DNA of 64,000 nucleotides from Sandaracinaceae bacterium (GCA_020633195.1 JACKEC010000033.1:28713-92712); one strand, 5' to 3'; counted from the first letter of the stretch, positions 8,779 to 24,367 are shown. The notes: generated from the sequence alone by a model not told the origin. Program-made: numbers and translations.

Positions 8779-9075
8779 CTACTCGGGCTCGACGACCTCG
8801 AGGTGGACCGGCCCGTCGGAGACGAGGACCATCTGGCAGCAGAGCCGCACGTCGGGCCCATCGCCGAACACCTCGAGCACGTCGAGCTCGTCGTCCTCGG
8901 GCTTGCTGAGGGACTCCATGCCGGAGATCACGCGGCAGCGGCAGGTCCCGCAGCTCGCCGATCGGCAGGAGAAAGGGACCTCCGCGTCGGGGTGATCGTC
9001 GCAGACGTCCACGAGCGCCGTCCCGGGCGCGACCTCGACCTCGAAGCCCGCGGGCTCGAAACGCACCTTCGCCAT
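8779..9075 (-). CDS. 2Fe-2S plant-type ferredoxin
   Basis: 98 residues from the ATG at 9073-9075; an in-frame TTG 42 bases further upstream is less likely. It shows the plant-type 2Fe-2S pattern C-x4-C-x2-C in FSCRSASCGTCRC and the fourth Cys in RLCCQM. The typical start MAKVRFEPAG with the following VDVCDD fits adrenodoxin/plant-type ferredoxins. It is a soluble electron carrier; its partner is not evident in the neighbourhood. It lies between two lipoprotein genes that are read in the same direction but separated by 55 and 106 bp. Confidence 0.88.
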   Translation of the reverse strand: MAKVRFEPAGFEVEVAPGTALVDVCDDHPDAEVPFSCRSASCGTCRCRVISGMESLSKPEDDELDVLEVFGDGPDVRLCCQMVLVSDGPVHLEVVEPE

Positions 9076-9130
9076 GCGGCGGACCTTGATGTCCACGTGC
9101 GGGGTCGTCAAAGGCAAAATCGCCCACCCG

Positions 9131-10765
9131 CTACTGGTCGACGGGGCCGACGTCCTCGAGGCCCCCGTCCGTCCAGCGCAGGCCGTGGAACGGGTAGACG
9201 CCGCCGAGCTGATAGGAGACCGGCATCCAGCCCCCCTGCCGCCAGCGGAAGCCGAGCCACACCATGTACCCGACGCCGACGTGGGTGCCGATGTCGTGCT
9301 CCCAGGCGTCGTGGTCGGCGCCGAGCGCGCGCACCCGGTAGTGGGCGCGGGTGCGCGCGACGTTCGTGCCGACGACCACGAGGGTCGGGCCGCCGGCCTC
9401 GGTCGCCGACTGGAGCTGGACGTGGAAGAGCTCGCCCGCGGCCGTGAACGAGGCGCGCTCGGGGCCGACCGAGCAGTCGGCGACGCGCAGGTCGTGGATG
9501 GCGACGCGCGTCTCGCCGCCGCCCGTCGCCGCGAACAGGACCACGTCGCGCTCGCGGCGGCCGACGTAGGCCCGGGTGATCGCGGTCAGCGGGGACGGGC
9601 CCTCCGAGAAACCGCGAGGCGGTGAGGGGACGCACCCGGAGTGGACCGACAGCTCGGCGCCCTCGACGTACCCGACGCCGAGCGGCGACCGGAGCGTGAC
9701 GTACTCGAACGCGCCGCTCCGGAGCTCGCCGACGGTCAGAACGATCGACCCGGTCGGGAGGATGCTGAGCACCCGCCCCTCCGTCGAGACGCGGAGCGGC
9801 TCGCGAGCGCGAGCCCACCGGAGCGTCGCGAGGGTGTCGGAGTCGAGGCGCTCGACGGGCCGCGCCTCGGCGTCCAGCGAGGCCGCGATCCGATCCGCGA
9901 GCTCGCGGCCCCCGCTCGTCGCGACCAGCCGCGCCATCGACGGGCCCAGCGCCTGCACCCGGATCCCGGCCCCGTCGTCCGCGCCGCGCGGGAGCGCCGC
10001 GTAGGTTTCCAGGAGCTCGTCGACGAGCGTCGTGCGCGACACCGCGAAGGCGCCCGTCGGGGCCGCCGCGGGCGCGTCGCCCTCGACCCCGAGCATCGCA
10101 GCCAGCGGACCGCCGGGCAGGACGCGGTCGCGGACCGCGTCGTAGGCGAGCTCGATCGGGACGACCTGGGGGTTCATCCAGCCGAGCGCGAGCTGACCGA
10201 CGACCCCGTCGGGGCCGAGCACCAGCGGCAGGCCCTCCCAGCAGCCCTGCACCTCCGAGCGGCGCGCCAGCTCCGCCTGGCAGAGGGTGTGGATCTCGCC
10301 GTGGAGGTCGACTCCGTCGAGGAACGCGTCCTCGAGGGCGAACGGCTCGACCTCGTCACCCGCGATCGCGAAGTGGGTCGGCCGGAGCTCGAGCGCCTCG
10401 CCTCCGCGCACCCCGTGCCGGCCGCGGCAGATCACGGAGACGAGCTCGGCGCGACCGAGGACGACCCGACAGGTCCCGTCCTCGTAGCCGCGCCGCTGCG
10501 TGTCGCGAGCGAGCGACGTCAGGAGCTCCTCGAGCCGCGCGCGGGCGCGGGGGTTCGGGTGCCGTGGCACGTCGTAGGGGAACGCGGCGCCCTCGGCGCC
10601 GGCGGGCAGCGTGCGCTCCTCGATGGGGAGGTCGGCCGAGGGGGGCGCCGGCGCGGGCGCGGGCGTGACCTCCGCGGGCTCGTCGACCGGCTCGACGGAG
10701 ACGACCTCGTGGGCCTCCCCGCAGGCGGTCGCGAGCAGCACGAGCGCGAGCCAGCGTGGCAGCAT
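9131..10765 (-). CDS. Unrecognised lipoprotein (544 aa)
   Basis: Lipoprotein signal with lipobox LATAC (Cys15), followed by a Pro/Ala-rich linker (~residues 30-60). The rest is a globular protein with no motif I recognise; around residues 320-390 a beta-rich stretch (STEGRVLSILPTGSIVLTVG) could be an SH3-like or PEGA-like domain. Ten or more cysteines occur, consistent with periplasmic disulfides. It is transcribed away from the molybdoenzyme operon, with only 83 bp between the two starts, so this gap must hold both promoters. Confidence 0.7.
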   Translation of the reverse strand: MLPRWLALVLLATACGEAHEVVSVEPVDEPAEVTPAPAPAPPSADLPIEERTLPAGAEGAAFPYDVPRHPNPRARARLEELLTSLARDTQRRGYEDGTCRVVLGRAELVSVICRGRHGVRGGEALELRPTHFAIAGDEVEPFALEDAFLDGVDLHGEIHTLCQAELARRSEVQGCWEGLPLVLGPDGVVGQLALGWMNPQVVPIELAYDAVRDRVLPGGPLAAMLGVEGDAPAAAPTGAFAVSRTTLVDELLETYAALPRGADDGAGIRVQALGPSMARLVATSGGRELADRIAASLDAEARPVERLDSDTLATLRWARAREPLRVSTEGRVLSILPTGSIVLTVGELRSGAFEYVTLRSPLGVGYVEGAELSVHSGCVPSPPRGFSEGPSPLTAITRAYVGRRERDVVLFAATGGGETRVAIHDLRVADCSVGPERASFTAAGELFHVQLQSATEAGGPTLVVVGTNVARTRAHYRVRALGADHDAWEHDIGTHVGVGYMVWLGFRWRQGGWMPVSYQLGGVYPFHGLRWTDGGLEDVGPVDQ

Positions 10766-10848
10766 GGGGAGAGCCTAGTTCGTGACGGGCTCGACAAGAA
10801 GGCTCGCACGGGCATGGAACGATCCCGCGCATACGTACCCTGGGCCAC
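10766..10848. promoter_or_regulatory. Divergent promoter region
   Basis: An 83-bp gap between the start codons of the leftward lipoprotein gene and the rightward molybdoenzyme operon. It must hold the promoters of both; I could not identify convincing -35/-10 or -24/-12 elements by eye. Any regulator of the catabolic operon would be expected to bind here. Confidence 0.4.
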
Positions 10849-13478
<2,630 letters not shown>

Positions 13479-13482
<4 letters not shown>

Positions 13483-14696
13483 CGGAGGTCTGGCTCGACC
13501 GAGGCGGGCTCGGGCCGTCGTGGCTCGCGCGAGACGGGCTCCTCGTCGAGGCCGCAGCGCCCGGGAGCGCGACGCGCCTCGACTGCGCCGGCGACGCCGC
13601 CCTGCGACCCGGCGCGGTGAACGCGCACACGCACCTCTACTCGGGGCTCGCGGGCTTCGACATGCCGCCCGCGTCGCCGCCGCCGCGCGACTTCACGCAG
13701 ATCCTCGAGCGCGTCTGGTGGCGCCTCGACCGCGCCCTCGACGAGCGCTCGCTCCGCGCCGCCGCGCGATGGGCGATCGCGGAGGCGCTCCTGGCGGGGA
13801 CGACGGCGCTCGTCGATCACCACGAGTCGCCGAGCTTCATCGAGGGCTCGCTCGACGTGCTCGCCGACGCGGCCGAGGAGCTCGGAGCGCGGCTCGTCGT
13901 CGGCTACGGCGCGACGGAGCGCAACGGCGGCCGCGAGGAGGCGGCGCGCGGGCTCGCGGAGTGCGCGCGCTTCCTGAAGACGAACGAGCGCTCCCGGGTG
14001 ACCGGCATGGTCGCGCTGCACGCGTCGTTCACCGTCTCGGACGAGACCCTGCGTGAGGCCGGCGCCCTCGCGCACGAGCTCGGCGTGGGGCTGCACGTAC
14101 ACGTGGCCGAGGGGATCGCGGACGTCGACGACGCGCGGCGCCGCGGCTACCCCGGGCCGCTCGAGCGCCTCCTCGCGCTCGACGCGCTGCCGCCTCGCTC
14201 GGTGATCGCGCACGGCGTGCACCTCGACGCCGACCAGGTCCGCTGCGTCCACGACGCCGGGGGCTGGATGGTCCAGAACCCGCGTTCGAACGAGGGCAAC
14301 CACGTCGGCTATCCGCGCGGCCTGCGCGCGAGCTGGCACGTCGCGCTCGGCACCGACGGCTGGCCCGCCGACATGGACGCCGAGCGGGACGCGCTCTACC
14401 GGCTCGGCCGCGCGCACGGCGAGGACGACGCGATGCTCGAGGCGCGCGTCGCGGGCGGCTGGGACCTCTTCGGCGCGCTCACCGGCGCGCACGTGGGCGC
14501 GATCGAGGCGGGCCGACCCGCCGACGTCGTCGTCGGTCGACCGGGCGCCAAGCCACGGCACGTGATCGTGGCGGGCGAGCCGGTGGTCGTCGACGGCGCG
14601 CTCGTCACCGCGGACCTCGACGAGGTGCGCGCGCGCGCCGCCGAAGAGGCGCCTCGGCTGTGGGCGCGGATGGCCGAGCTCGGAGGCGACGCGTGA
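13479..14696 (+). CDS. ssnA: SsnA-type aminohydrolase (amidohydrolase superfamily)
   Basis: 405 residues from the ATG that overlaps the previous stop (ATGA), preceded by GAAGGGAG. Metal-site motifs of the amidohydrolase TIM barrel are all present: NAHTHLYSG, HVHVAEG, IAHGVHLD and LGTDGWPADM. The segment ILERVWWRLDRALD and the DHHESP-x5-GSLD motif are signatures of the SsnA family. SsnA lies in E. coli and clostridial purine catabolic clusters with xdhD and ygfK, exactly the partners found here. The probable reaction is hydrolytic deamination or ring opening of a purine-derived heterocycle; the true substrate is inferred from context only. Confidence 0.85.
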
Positions 14697-15957
14697 GCTC
14701 GACGCTGTCGATCGATGGCGACCGCCTGTACCGGAGCCTCGAGGCGCTCGGGCGCATCGGCGCCTACCGGGACGACGACGCCGGGGTCGACGGCGTGTGC
14801 CGGCTCGCGTTCTCGGCCGCCGACGGTGAGGGCCGGCGGCACGTCGTGGCGGCCATGAAGGCAGCGGGGCTCTCGGTGACGGTCGACGGGATCGGCAACG
14901 TCTACGCGCGGCGCGCCGGCCGAGAGGACGCGCTCGGGCCGGTGATGGCGGGCTCGCACATCGACTCGGTCGCGACCGCCGGGCGCTTCGACGGCTGCCT
15001 CGGCGTGCTCGGCGCGCTCGAGGTCGTGCGCACGCTGAACGACGCGGGCGTCATCACGCGCCGCCCGCTCGTGGTCGCGTTCTTCTCCGAGGAGGAGGGC
15101 GCGCGGTTCGGGACCGACATGCTCGGCAGCGCGGTCGCGACCGGGCGCGTCCCCCTCGAGCGCGCCTACGGGCTGACCGATCGCGACGGCGCGGTCGTGC
15201 GCGACGAGCTCGAGGCGATCGGGTTCCTCGGCGACGCCCCCGTCGAGCTGCCCCCGCCGCACGCCTACGTCGAGTGCCACATCGAGCAGGGCCCTACCCT
15301 GCGCGCGGCCGGCGTCGACGTTGGCGTGGTCACCGGCGTGCAGGCGATCTCGTGGCAGGAGCTGACCATCGTCGGCAAGAGCGCGCACGCGGGGACGACC
15401 CCGATGGAGCTGCGCGCCGATCCAGGCGTCGCGGCGTCGCGCGTGCAGCTCGAGCTGCGCGCGATGGTCCGGTCGGGTCGCTTCGGCGACGCCCTCCGGG
15501 CGACGATGGGCGTCACCGTCTTCGAGCCGGGGCTCGTCAACGTGGTCCCGAACCGCGTGAGAGCGACCGTCGATCTGCGGCACCCCGACGACGCCGTGCT
15601 CGTGCGCGCCGAGGCGGAGCTGCGGCGCTTCCTCGATCGCGTCGCGCTCGAGGAGCGCGTCACCATCACCGCGCGGCAGACCGCCCGCACCCCGGACGTG
15701 GCGTTCGCGCCGGCCGTGATCGAGCGCGTCGCGGCGGCGGCGACCGCCCGCGGGCTCACCCACCAGCGGATCGTCTCGGGCGCGGGCCACGACTGCCAGG
15801 AGATGGCCCGGGTGTGCCCCGCCGCGATGGTGTTCGTGCCCGGCGAGCGCGACGGGATCAGCCACAACCCGCGCGAGCTCTCGACGCTCGAGCAGTGCGA
15901 GAACGGCGTCAACGTGCTGCTCGACGTGCTCGTCGGGCTCGCCGAGGAGGAGGGACC

Positions 15958-15961
<4 letters not shown>
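14693..15961 (+). CDS. M20-family N-carbamoyl amidase/hydrolase (HyuC/AllC-like)
   Basis: 422 residues starting at the GTG that overlaps the previous stop (GTGA); a start upstream would overlap the ssnA-like gene more. Di-metal motifs of the hydantoinase/carbamoylase subfamily are clear: GSHIDSV, GRFDGCLGVLG, FSEEEGARFG, VECHIEQGP, SAHAGTTPM and GAGHDCQEM. Relatives hydrolyse N-carbamoyl amino acids, allantoate or ureidopropionate, releasing NH3 and CO2. In this operon it would act downstream of ring opening by the aminohydrolase. Which carbamoyl compound it uses cannot be decided from sequence. Confidence 0.88.
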
Positions 15962-16890
<929 letters not shown>

Positions 16891-16909
16891 GAGACGCCCG
16901 CCACCGAGA

Positions 16910-17088
16910 GGAAATTTCGCGCAAAGGGCGCAGAGGGAGCCAAGGAGGGCAAGAAGGCTGGGGGAGCGAGGAGCGCGCGCCCGCTTCGCGCTCACCTCGA
17001 CCGTGGCGGAACGTCGACGCGCCCGGTCCTGCCAGCCCGCAGCCTCTCGAGCCCTTTGCCCACTTTGCGCCCTTCGCGCGAAATTCCG
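16910..17088. repeat. Long imperfect inverted repeat between convergent operons
   Basis: The left arm (about 16910-16946, core AATTTCGCGCAAAGGGCGCA) and the right arm (about 17050-17088) are reverse complements with a few mismatches over ~36 bp, separated by ~100 bp. The whole 214-bp gap has no gene. It lies exactly between two converging operons and could form a large stem acting as a bidirectional terminator, or be a miniature intergenic repeat. Similar CGCAAAG-type intergenic repeats are known to me in other genomes, but I could not search this one. Confidence 0.6.
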
Positions 17089-17104
17089 CGACCGTGAAGG
17101 GCAC

Positions 17105-19010
<1,906 letters not shown>

Positions 19011-19018
<8 letters not shown>

Positions 19019-20456
19019 GGGCCGAGCGGACCCGCGCGTTGAAGGCGTCGATCAGCGCGTCCCAGCCGCGCGCCTCCTCGTAGCGCGCGTCCCAGAAGTC
19101 CGGGTCCCACAGCTCGCGCAGCTCGTCGGAGGTGCGGCCCTGCTGCTCCACCCACGTGAAGTACTTGAGGTTGTGCAGCGCCTTGCGATCCCAGTAGCCG
19201 AGCTCGCGCACGTGATCGACGCCCTGCCCCCTCAGGCGGCGGTCGAGGTCCATCGCGGCGTGGACGTCCTCGTAGTCGCCGCGCGCGGCGCGCAGCTCGT
19301 CGAGCCGCGACTGGTACAGCTCGACCGAGTCGGTGAACACGGTGAGCACGACGTCGTCGGCGCCGAGCTCGAAGTACTTCGCCGTCTTGATCGCCGCGAG
19401 CAGGTTGCAGATACCCGAGATGCCGAGCAGCGGGAGCTGCGCGATCACCTCCGGCGCCACCCCCTCGCGCGCGAGCCGCGCTTGCCCGGCCGGCTCGTTG
19501 AAGAGCCGCAGCAGCCGGATCGTGTCCTCGTCGTCGATCGCCACCACGTGATCGGTGTTGCGCACGTTGTGGATCCACGGGACGTGCTTGTCGCCGATGC
19601 CCTCGATGCGGTGCTCGCCGAAGCCGTTCGCGTAGAGCGTCGGGCACTGCAGCGCCTCGACGGCGCCGACGCGCATCCCCGGGTGCGCCTTCTTCAGGTA
19701 GTCGCCCGCGCCGATCGTCCCCGCCGAGCCCGTCGCCGAGACGTACGCCGCGAGGCGGCGGCCGCCCGACCGCGCGAAGGCCTCCTCGAGCGCCGGCCCG
19801 GTCACGTGGTAGTGCCAGGACGGATTCCCGAATTCCTCGAACTGGTTGAAGATCACGTCCGTCGGTCGGTCGCGCCGGATCTCCCAGCACTTGTCGTAGA
19901 TCTCTTTGACGTTGCTCTCGGTGCCCGGCGTCGCGATCACCTCCGCGCCGATCCGGGCGAGCCAGTCGAAGCGCTCGCGGCTCATCCCCTCGGGCAGGAT
20001 CGCCACCGCGGTCGCGCCGAGCAGCGCGCAGTCGAACGCGCCCCCGCGGCAGTAGTTGCCCGTCGAAGGCCACACCGCGCGCTGCGTCGTCGGGTCGAAC
20101 TGGCCGGTCACGAGCCGCGGCACGAGGCACCCGAACGCCGCGCCGACCTTGTGCGCGCCGGTCGGGAAGTACTTGCCCACGACGCCCACGACACGGGCCG
20201 GGACGCCCGTCACCGAGCTCGGCAGCTCGAAGGCGTTCACGCCCCCGAACCCGCCCGAGGCGACGTCGTTCTTCCACGTGATGCGGAACAGGTTGAGGGG
20301 GTCGACGTCCCAGAGCCCGATCGACGGCAGCGCGGCCCGGACCGCCTCGGGGATCGTCGTGGGGTCGCGCATCTGCGCGAGGGTGGGGATCACGACGCCG
20401 CGCTCGCGGCAGAGCTTCGCCGCGCGCTCGAGCACCGCCTCGTTCATCGCGCTCAC
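19011..20456 (-). CDS. PLP-dependent fold-type II lyase (diaminopropionate ammonia-lyase/thiolase-like)
   Basis: 481 residues from a GTG start (GTGA overlap with the upstream gene). The PLP lysine is in TGAHKVGAAFG; the phosphate-binding Gly-rich region is in ATGSAGTIGAG, and the substrate motif STGNYCRGG corresponds to the Ser-Thr-Gly-Asn loop of the tryptophan-synthase-beta/threonine-synthase superfamily. In anaerobic purine degradation clusters a related enzyme, YgeX, cleaves 2,3-diaminopropionate to pyruvate and ammonia. This protein is ~80 residues longer than YgeX and may be a different branch, so only the fold and lyase class are called. Confidence 0.75.
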
Positions 20457-21703
20457 GCCTCGATCCTCCCACGCACGACCTCGTCGAGGGCGTCGAGATC
20501 GGGCTCCGTCGTCAGCGGCGCCCCCGCCGCGCGCGTCGCGCTCGCCACGTCCTTGAGCCCGCTCCCCGTCACCACCGCCACCACCGTCTCGGCCTCCCGG
20601 ATCCGGCCCTCGCGCGTCGCGAGCTCGAGCCCCGCGACCGCCGCCGCCGCCGCCGGCTCCGCGAAGAGCCCCTCGGTCCGCGCCAGCTCGCGCATCGCGT
20701 CGAGGATCGCGTCGTCGGTCACCGCCACCGCCGCGCCGTCCGACTCGCGGAGGGCGCGCACCGCGGCGTCGCCATCACGCGGGAGGCCGACCGAGATGCT
20801 GTCGGCGATCGTCACCCCGCTCACGGCGCGGATCACGCCGTCCCCCTCGAACGCGCGCTTCACCGCGTCGCTGTGCTCGGCCTGGACGGCGAGGAGCCGC
20901 GGGATCCCGTCGACGAGCCCGACCTCGCGCAGGTCCGTGAAGCCCTTGTGGAGACCGGAGAGGATGTTGCCGTCGCCGACGGAGACGACGACCCAGTCCG
21001 GCACCCTCCAGCCGAGCTGCTCGAGGATCTCGAACGCCGCCGTCTTCTTCCCCTCGCGCGTGTAGGGGTTGCGGCCGGTGTCGCGGTCGTACCAGCCGTA
21101 GCGCTCGCACGCGGCGAGGCACAGGTCGGCGGCTTGATCGTAGGTCCCGCGCACGGCGATCACGGTGGCGCCGAACAGGAGGATCTGCGCGAGCTTGGCA
21201 GACGGTATCGACTCGGGCACGAAGAGCACCGCGCGCGTCCCCGTCCGCGCCGCGAGGCACGCGAGCGACGAGGCGGCGTTCCCCGTCGAGGCCCCCGCGA
21301 CGATCTCCGCGCCGCGCGCTCGCGCCATCGCCAGGGTGATCGCGCTCGCCCGGTCCTTGAGCGACGCGCTCGGGTGTCGGGTCTCGTCCTTCAGCCAGAG
21401 GCTCGGGAGCCCGAGGCGAGCCCCGAGCGCCGGCGCGGCGGCGAGCGGCGTGCGCGAGACGTTCAGGCGCTCCGCGTCGACCCCCGCGTCGACGGGGAGC
21501 AGCGCGCGGTAGCGCCACACGCGGTGATCGGGGTCGGCCGCGAGCGACGCGCGCGACAGCTCGCGCCGGACCGCCGCGTAGTCGTAGACGACGTCGAGGT
21601 TGCCGCCGCACGCCTCGCAGGCGTAGCGGACCGGCCGCGCCGCTCCCGGCGCCGCGTGCTCGGCCGCGCAGCGGACACACCTCAGACCGACCGCGTGGGG
21701 CAT
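20453..21703 (-). CDS. Threonine synthase-like PLP enzyme with N-terminal zinc ribbon
   Basis: 416 residues starting at the ATG at 21701-21703 (MPHAVGLRC). The frame is open further upstream, but that part is the shadow of the neighbouring gene. The N-terminus has two CxxC pairs (CVRC and CEAC) as in class-2 threonine synthases. The PLP lysine is in SASLKDRAS, and the STGNAASSLA loop and SVGDGNILSG Gly-rich loop are present. First gene of a leftward operon with the second PLP enzyme and the YgfK-like protein. It could be a genuine threonine synthase, but the context suggests a beta-elimination or replacement reaction within the catabolic pathway (inference). Confidence 0.8.
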   Translation of the reverse strand: MPHAVGLRCVRCAAEHAAPGAARPVRYACEACGGNLDVVYDYAAVRRELSRASLAADPDHRVWRYRALLPVDAGVDAERLNVSRTPLAAAPALGARLGLPSLWLKDETRHPSASLKDRASAITLAMARARGAEIVAGASTGNAASSLACLAARTGTRAVLFVPESIPSAKLAQILLFGATVIAVRGTYDQAADLCLAACERYGWYDRDTGRNPYTREGKKTAAFEILEQLGWRVPDWVVVSVGDGNILSGLHKGFTDLREVGLVDGIPRLLAVQAEHSDAVKRAFEGDGVIRAVSGVTIADSISVGLPRDGDAAVRALRESDGAAVAVTDDAILDAMRELARTEGLFAEPAAAAAVAGLELATREGRIREAETVVAVVTGSGLKDVASATRAAGAPLTTEPDLDALDEVVRGRIEA

Positions 21704-21747
21704 CCGGCCGCGAAAGTACCCGCGGCGAAGGACTCCGCAAGGCTCGC

Positions 21748-23655
21748 TCAGCGACGACGGCGCGTGACGCCGAGCGCGAGCCACCCGAGGAGGAGGAGCA
21801 ACCCGCCGCGCTTCGAGCCGCCGGCCGCCCGGCAGCCGCAGCCGGCGTCCATCACGGCGCCCGGGCCGGCGTCCGTGCGACCGGTGCCGGCGTCCATGCT
21901 CGTGCCGCCCGCGTCGACGACGGGGCCGTCGGGGACGCACGTCCCGCTGACGCAGCGCTCGCTCGCCTCGCAGGTGATCCCGAAGCACGGGTCGGGGATG
22001 CACGCGCCGTCGCGGCAGAGCTGACCGCTCGGGCAGCTCACGCCGTCGCACGCGTCGAAGCAGGTGCCGTCGCGGCAGACCTGCGAGCCCGAGCACACCA
22101 CGCTGGCGCAGCGATCGATCACGCACTCGCCGTCCATGCAGACCTGGTCGAGGGGGCAGCTCACGCCGGCGCAGCCGTCGATGCACATGCCGCTCGTGCA
22201 GACCTCGCCGGGCCCACACGTCAGCGCCTCGCAGCCCGGGTCGACGCAGTGGCCGAAGTCCTCGGACTCCATCCGCGTCTCGCACGCCTCGCCGACCGGG
22301 CAGAGCGGCTCGACGAGCTCGTCGCACGTGCACGCCGGGCCGCACACGGTGAGCGCGCCGGGCTCGCCCGCGATGCAGACCTGGTTGGTCGGGCACACCA
22401 CGCCGAGGCACGGATCGATGCACGCGCCGCCCGCGCAGAGGCGACCCGCCGGGCAGACGACGCCGTCGCACGGCGCGACGCACGCGCCCTCGCGGCAGAG
22501 CGTCCCGTCAGGGCACGGGTCCGCGCGCATCGCGCACGCGGCGTCGAGGCAGCGGTCGCCCACGCACGTGAAGCCGGGGCCGCAGCCGCCCTCGAAGCAC
22601 TGCGTGGAGCACAGCCCGGTGGTCGTGTCGCAGACCGTGCCCTCGGGGCAGGCCTCCATCGGCCGGCAGTCGAGGTCCGTCGTCGCGTCGCAGCGCTCGA
22701 ATGCGCCGGGGTGGATGTCCGGGTTCGTGTCGTCGCAGTCGCTGCCGCCGCACGCCGCGTCGCGGTGGCCGTCGCCGTCGGCGTCGATGCAGATCGCGGT
22801 GTCGTCCTCGTTGAGCCCGGCGACCGCGTCGAGCTCGTCGTCGGAGCTGTGGAACGCGCACTCGGGGCCCGGGTTGCCCTCGTTGCCGGCCTGGATCGCG
22901 GCGTAGCGGAAGGTGAGCCCGCACGGCAGCGCCCAGACCGTCGCGAGCGCGTCGGCGACCGCGTCACCGGCCGACGCGTCGCGCAGGTGCGTGCCGAGAT
23001 CCGCGCGCCCCGCCTCGGCCGCGCCGGTCGCGGCGGGGTTGCGCGTCCAGCCCTCGGTGAACGCGCGGATGAGGCGCGCGCGGTTCCACTGGTTCGGATC
23101 GGGCGCCGTCTCCGGCGCGATCGTCATCGAGTCCGGGTTGTTGGTCAGGAACACCGCGTACTCGAACGCCTCGCAGGGGAGCGGGTCGTGGTCGGTGATC
23201 GGGAAGAGCACGACCCGGTTCGCCTCGCCGCCGAGGTCGTAGATGCGCGCGGTCCACGGGTAGTAGAAGCCAGCGACCCCGTCGGCGACCTGTGCGCCCG
23301 AGTCGTCGGTCCGGATGACCTGCGTCCAGTACCAGTCGAGCGAGTTGGCCTGGAACGCCGGGTCGTTGCCCCCGGGCGGATCGGTGCCCGCCGCGCCGCA
23401 GGTGTACCCGCTCAAGATGGTCGGCGTGTGCGTCACCCCGATGCACCCGTTGACGCCGCGGACGTACGTCGCGAACCCGAGCTCGGGCGCGTAGCGGCCG
23501 TCGCTCGTCTGGAAGATGTCGTTGACGACGCCGTCCACCCGCATCGTCGACAGCAGGTTCAGGCACATGTCTCCCGTCGTGTCGACGCAGGTCGCCTGAG
23601 CGGCGACGACGGACGGCGCGAGCAAGAGGAGCGAGGTGAGGGCGATGATGCGCAC
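21748..23655 (-). CDS. MYXO-CTERM-like surface protein with MopE-type and Cys-rich repeats
   Basis: 635 residues with a Sec signal peptide (cleavage after SVVAAQA) and a C-terminal sorting tail: GCGCRAAGG, then a hydrophobic stretch and RRRR. This is the layout of MYXO-CTERM proteins, which are processed by a rhomboid-like myxosortase and anchored on the surface. A MopE-like metal-binding motif (DADGDGHRDAACGGSDCDD) lies near residue ~285. It is followed by about eight Cys-rich units of the pattern C-x-G-V-x-C-P-x4-C-x2-G-x-C. Probably a structural or binding surface protein; no catalytic motif is seen. Confidence 0.85.
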   Translation of the reverse strand: MRIIALTSLLLLAPSVVAAQATCVDTTGDMCLNLLSTMRVDGVVNDIFQTSDGRYAPELGFATYVRGVNGCIGVTHTPTILSGYTCGAAGTDPPGGNDPAFQANSLDWYWTQVIRTDDSGAQVADGVAGFYYPWTARIYDLGGEANRVVLFPITDHDPLPCEAFEYAVFLTNNPDSMTIAPETAPDPNQWNRARLIRAFTEGWTRNPAATGAAEAGRADLGTHLRDASAGDAVADALATVWALPCGLTFRYAAIQAGNEGNPGPECAFHSSDDELDAVAGLNEDDTAICIDADGDGHRDAACGGSDCDDTNPDIHPGAFERCDATTDLDCRPMEACPEGTVCDTTTGLCSTQCFEGGCGPGFTCVGDRCLDAACAMRADPCPDGTLCREGACVAPCDGVVCPAGRLCAGGACIDPCLGVVCPTNQVCIAGEPGALTVCGPACTCDELVEPLCPVGEACETRMESEDFGHCVDPGCEALTCGPGEVCTSGMCIDGCAGVSCPLDQVCMDGECVIDRCASVVCSGSQVCRDGTCFDACDGVSCPSGQLCRDGACIPDPCFGITCEASERCVSGTCVPDGPVVDAGGTSMDAGTGRTDAGPGAVMDAGCGCRAAGGSKRGGLLLLLGWLALGVTRRRR

Positions 23656-23702
23656 GGCGTCACGATCCTACACCCGGTTCGGCCCGGCTCGTCAGGGGCA
23701 CC

Positions 23703-23717
23703 CCGATGGGAGCTCAG
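23703..23717. repeat. Left copy of a 15-bp direct repeat flanking the defence pair
   Basis: CCGATGGGAGCTCAG occurs here, 8 bp beyond the stop codon of the HNH gene, and again at 25629-25643 in the same orientation. The match is exact over 15 bp and stops there. The two copies enclose just the two defence genes and their promoter, which suggests att-like or target-site repeats. Confidence 0.7.
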
Positions 23718-23725
23718 AGCTCGGG

Positions 23726-24367
23726 CTACCGAGCCTCCAGTTGGCGTTCGAGCCATTGCTCGGTCCAGGGCTCCAGGTCCTGTGCGGGCGTGCGCCGGAG
23801 CTCGTCGAGCGCTTCGGTGAGGCGGCGAGCCGACCAGCGCACCTTCCGGCGCGTCGTAGTACCGAGCTCCCGAACCGTGGCTTCGATTCGCGCTCTCCGC
23901 GCCGCGGCCAAGTGGTCGCGATCGAGATGGAGCACCTCGACGACGTCGTGCTCGGTGTCGTCGTCGAGCGCCCGCAGCTTTCCGTCCGACCGAACTCGCG
24001 CGCACTCCACCGTAGGCCTGGAAATCGGGTGCACCACGCGCAGAAGCCGGGAGCCCTTGGCGTGGTCGCAGTGAGGCGGTCGACGCGTCTGATTCCCGCC
24101 TTCGCAGGAGAGCGCGAGGTTGTTCCAATCGAACGGTTCGTGGCCCGCCGACTGCGGAACGACGTGCTCTCGATGGTCGGCTGGAGTCCCGGTGAGCCGA
24201 CCGTAGCAGTAGCAGCACAAGCCGCTCTGCTCCTTCGCGAGGGCGGACCGCATCGCCTCGACCACGTCGGCCGGAGCCGCGTCCCAGCGCGCCGTGACGG
24301 CGGGGTCCTTCAGCCACTTTCGCAGCGCGCGAGGCGCCTTCCCTTTGCGAAAGAGGCGGCGGCTCAC
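23726..24367 (-). CDS. ptuB: Septu-like HNH endonuclease (PtuB-type, TIGR02646-like)
   Basis: 213 residues, GTG start in a GTGA overlap with the ATPase gene. The HNH/zinc core reads CCYCYGRL, then REHVVPQS, then WNNLALSCEGGN: the Cys pair, the general-base His and the Asn of an HNH nuclease are present. Length and layout match the TIGR02646-type HNH proteins found as PtuB in Septu anti-phage systems. In that system PtuA and PtuB form a complex in which PtuB is the DNA nuclease and the ATPase gates it. No similarity to restriction-modification or Cas genes is seen around it. Confidence 0.75.
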   Translation of the reverse strand: MSRRLFRKGKAPRALRKWLKDPAVTARWDAAPADVVEAMRSALAKEQSGLCCYCYGRLTGTPADHREHVVPQSAGHEPFDWNNLALSCEGGNQTRRPPHCDHAKGSRLLRVVHPISRPTVECARVRSDGKLRALDDDTEHDVVEVLHLDRDHLAAARRARIEATVRELGTTTRRKVRWSARRLTEALDELRRTPAQDLEPWTEQWLERQLEAR

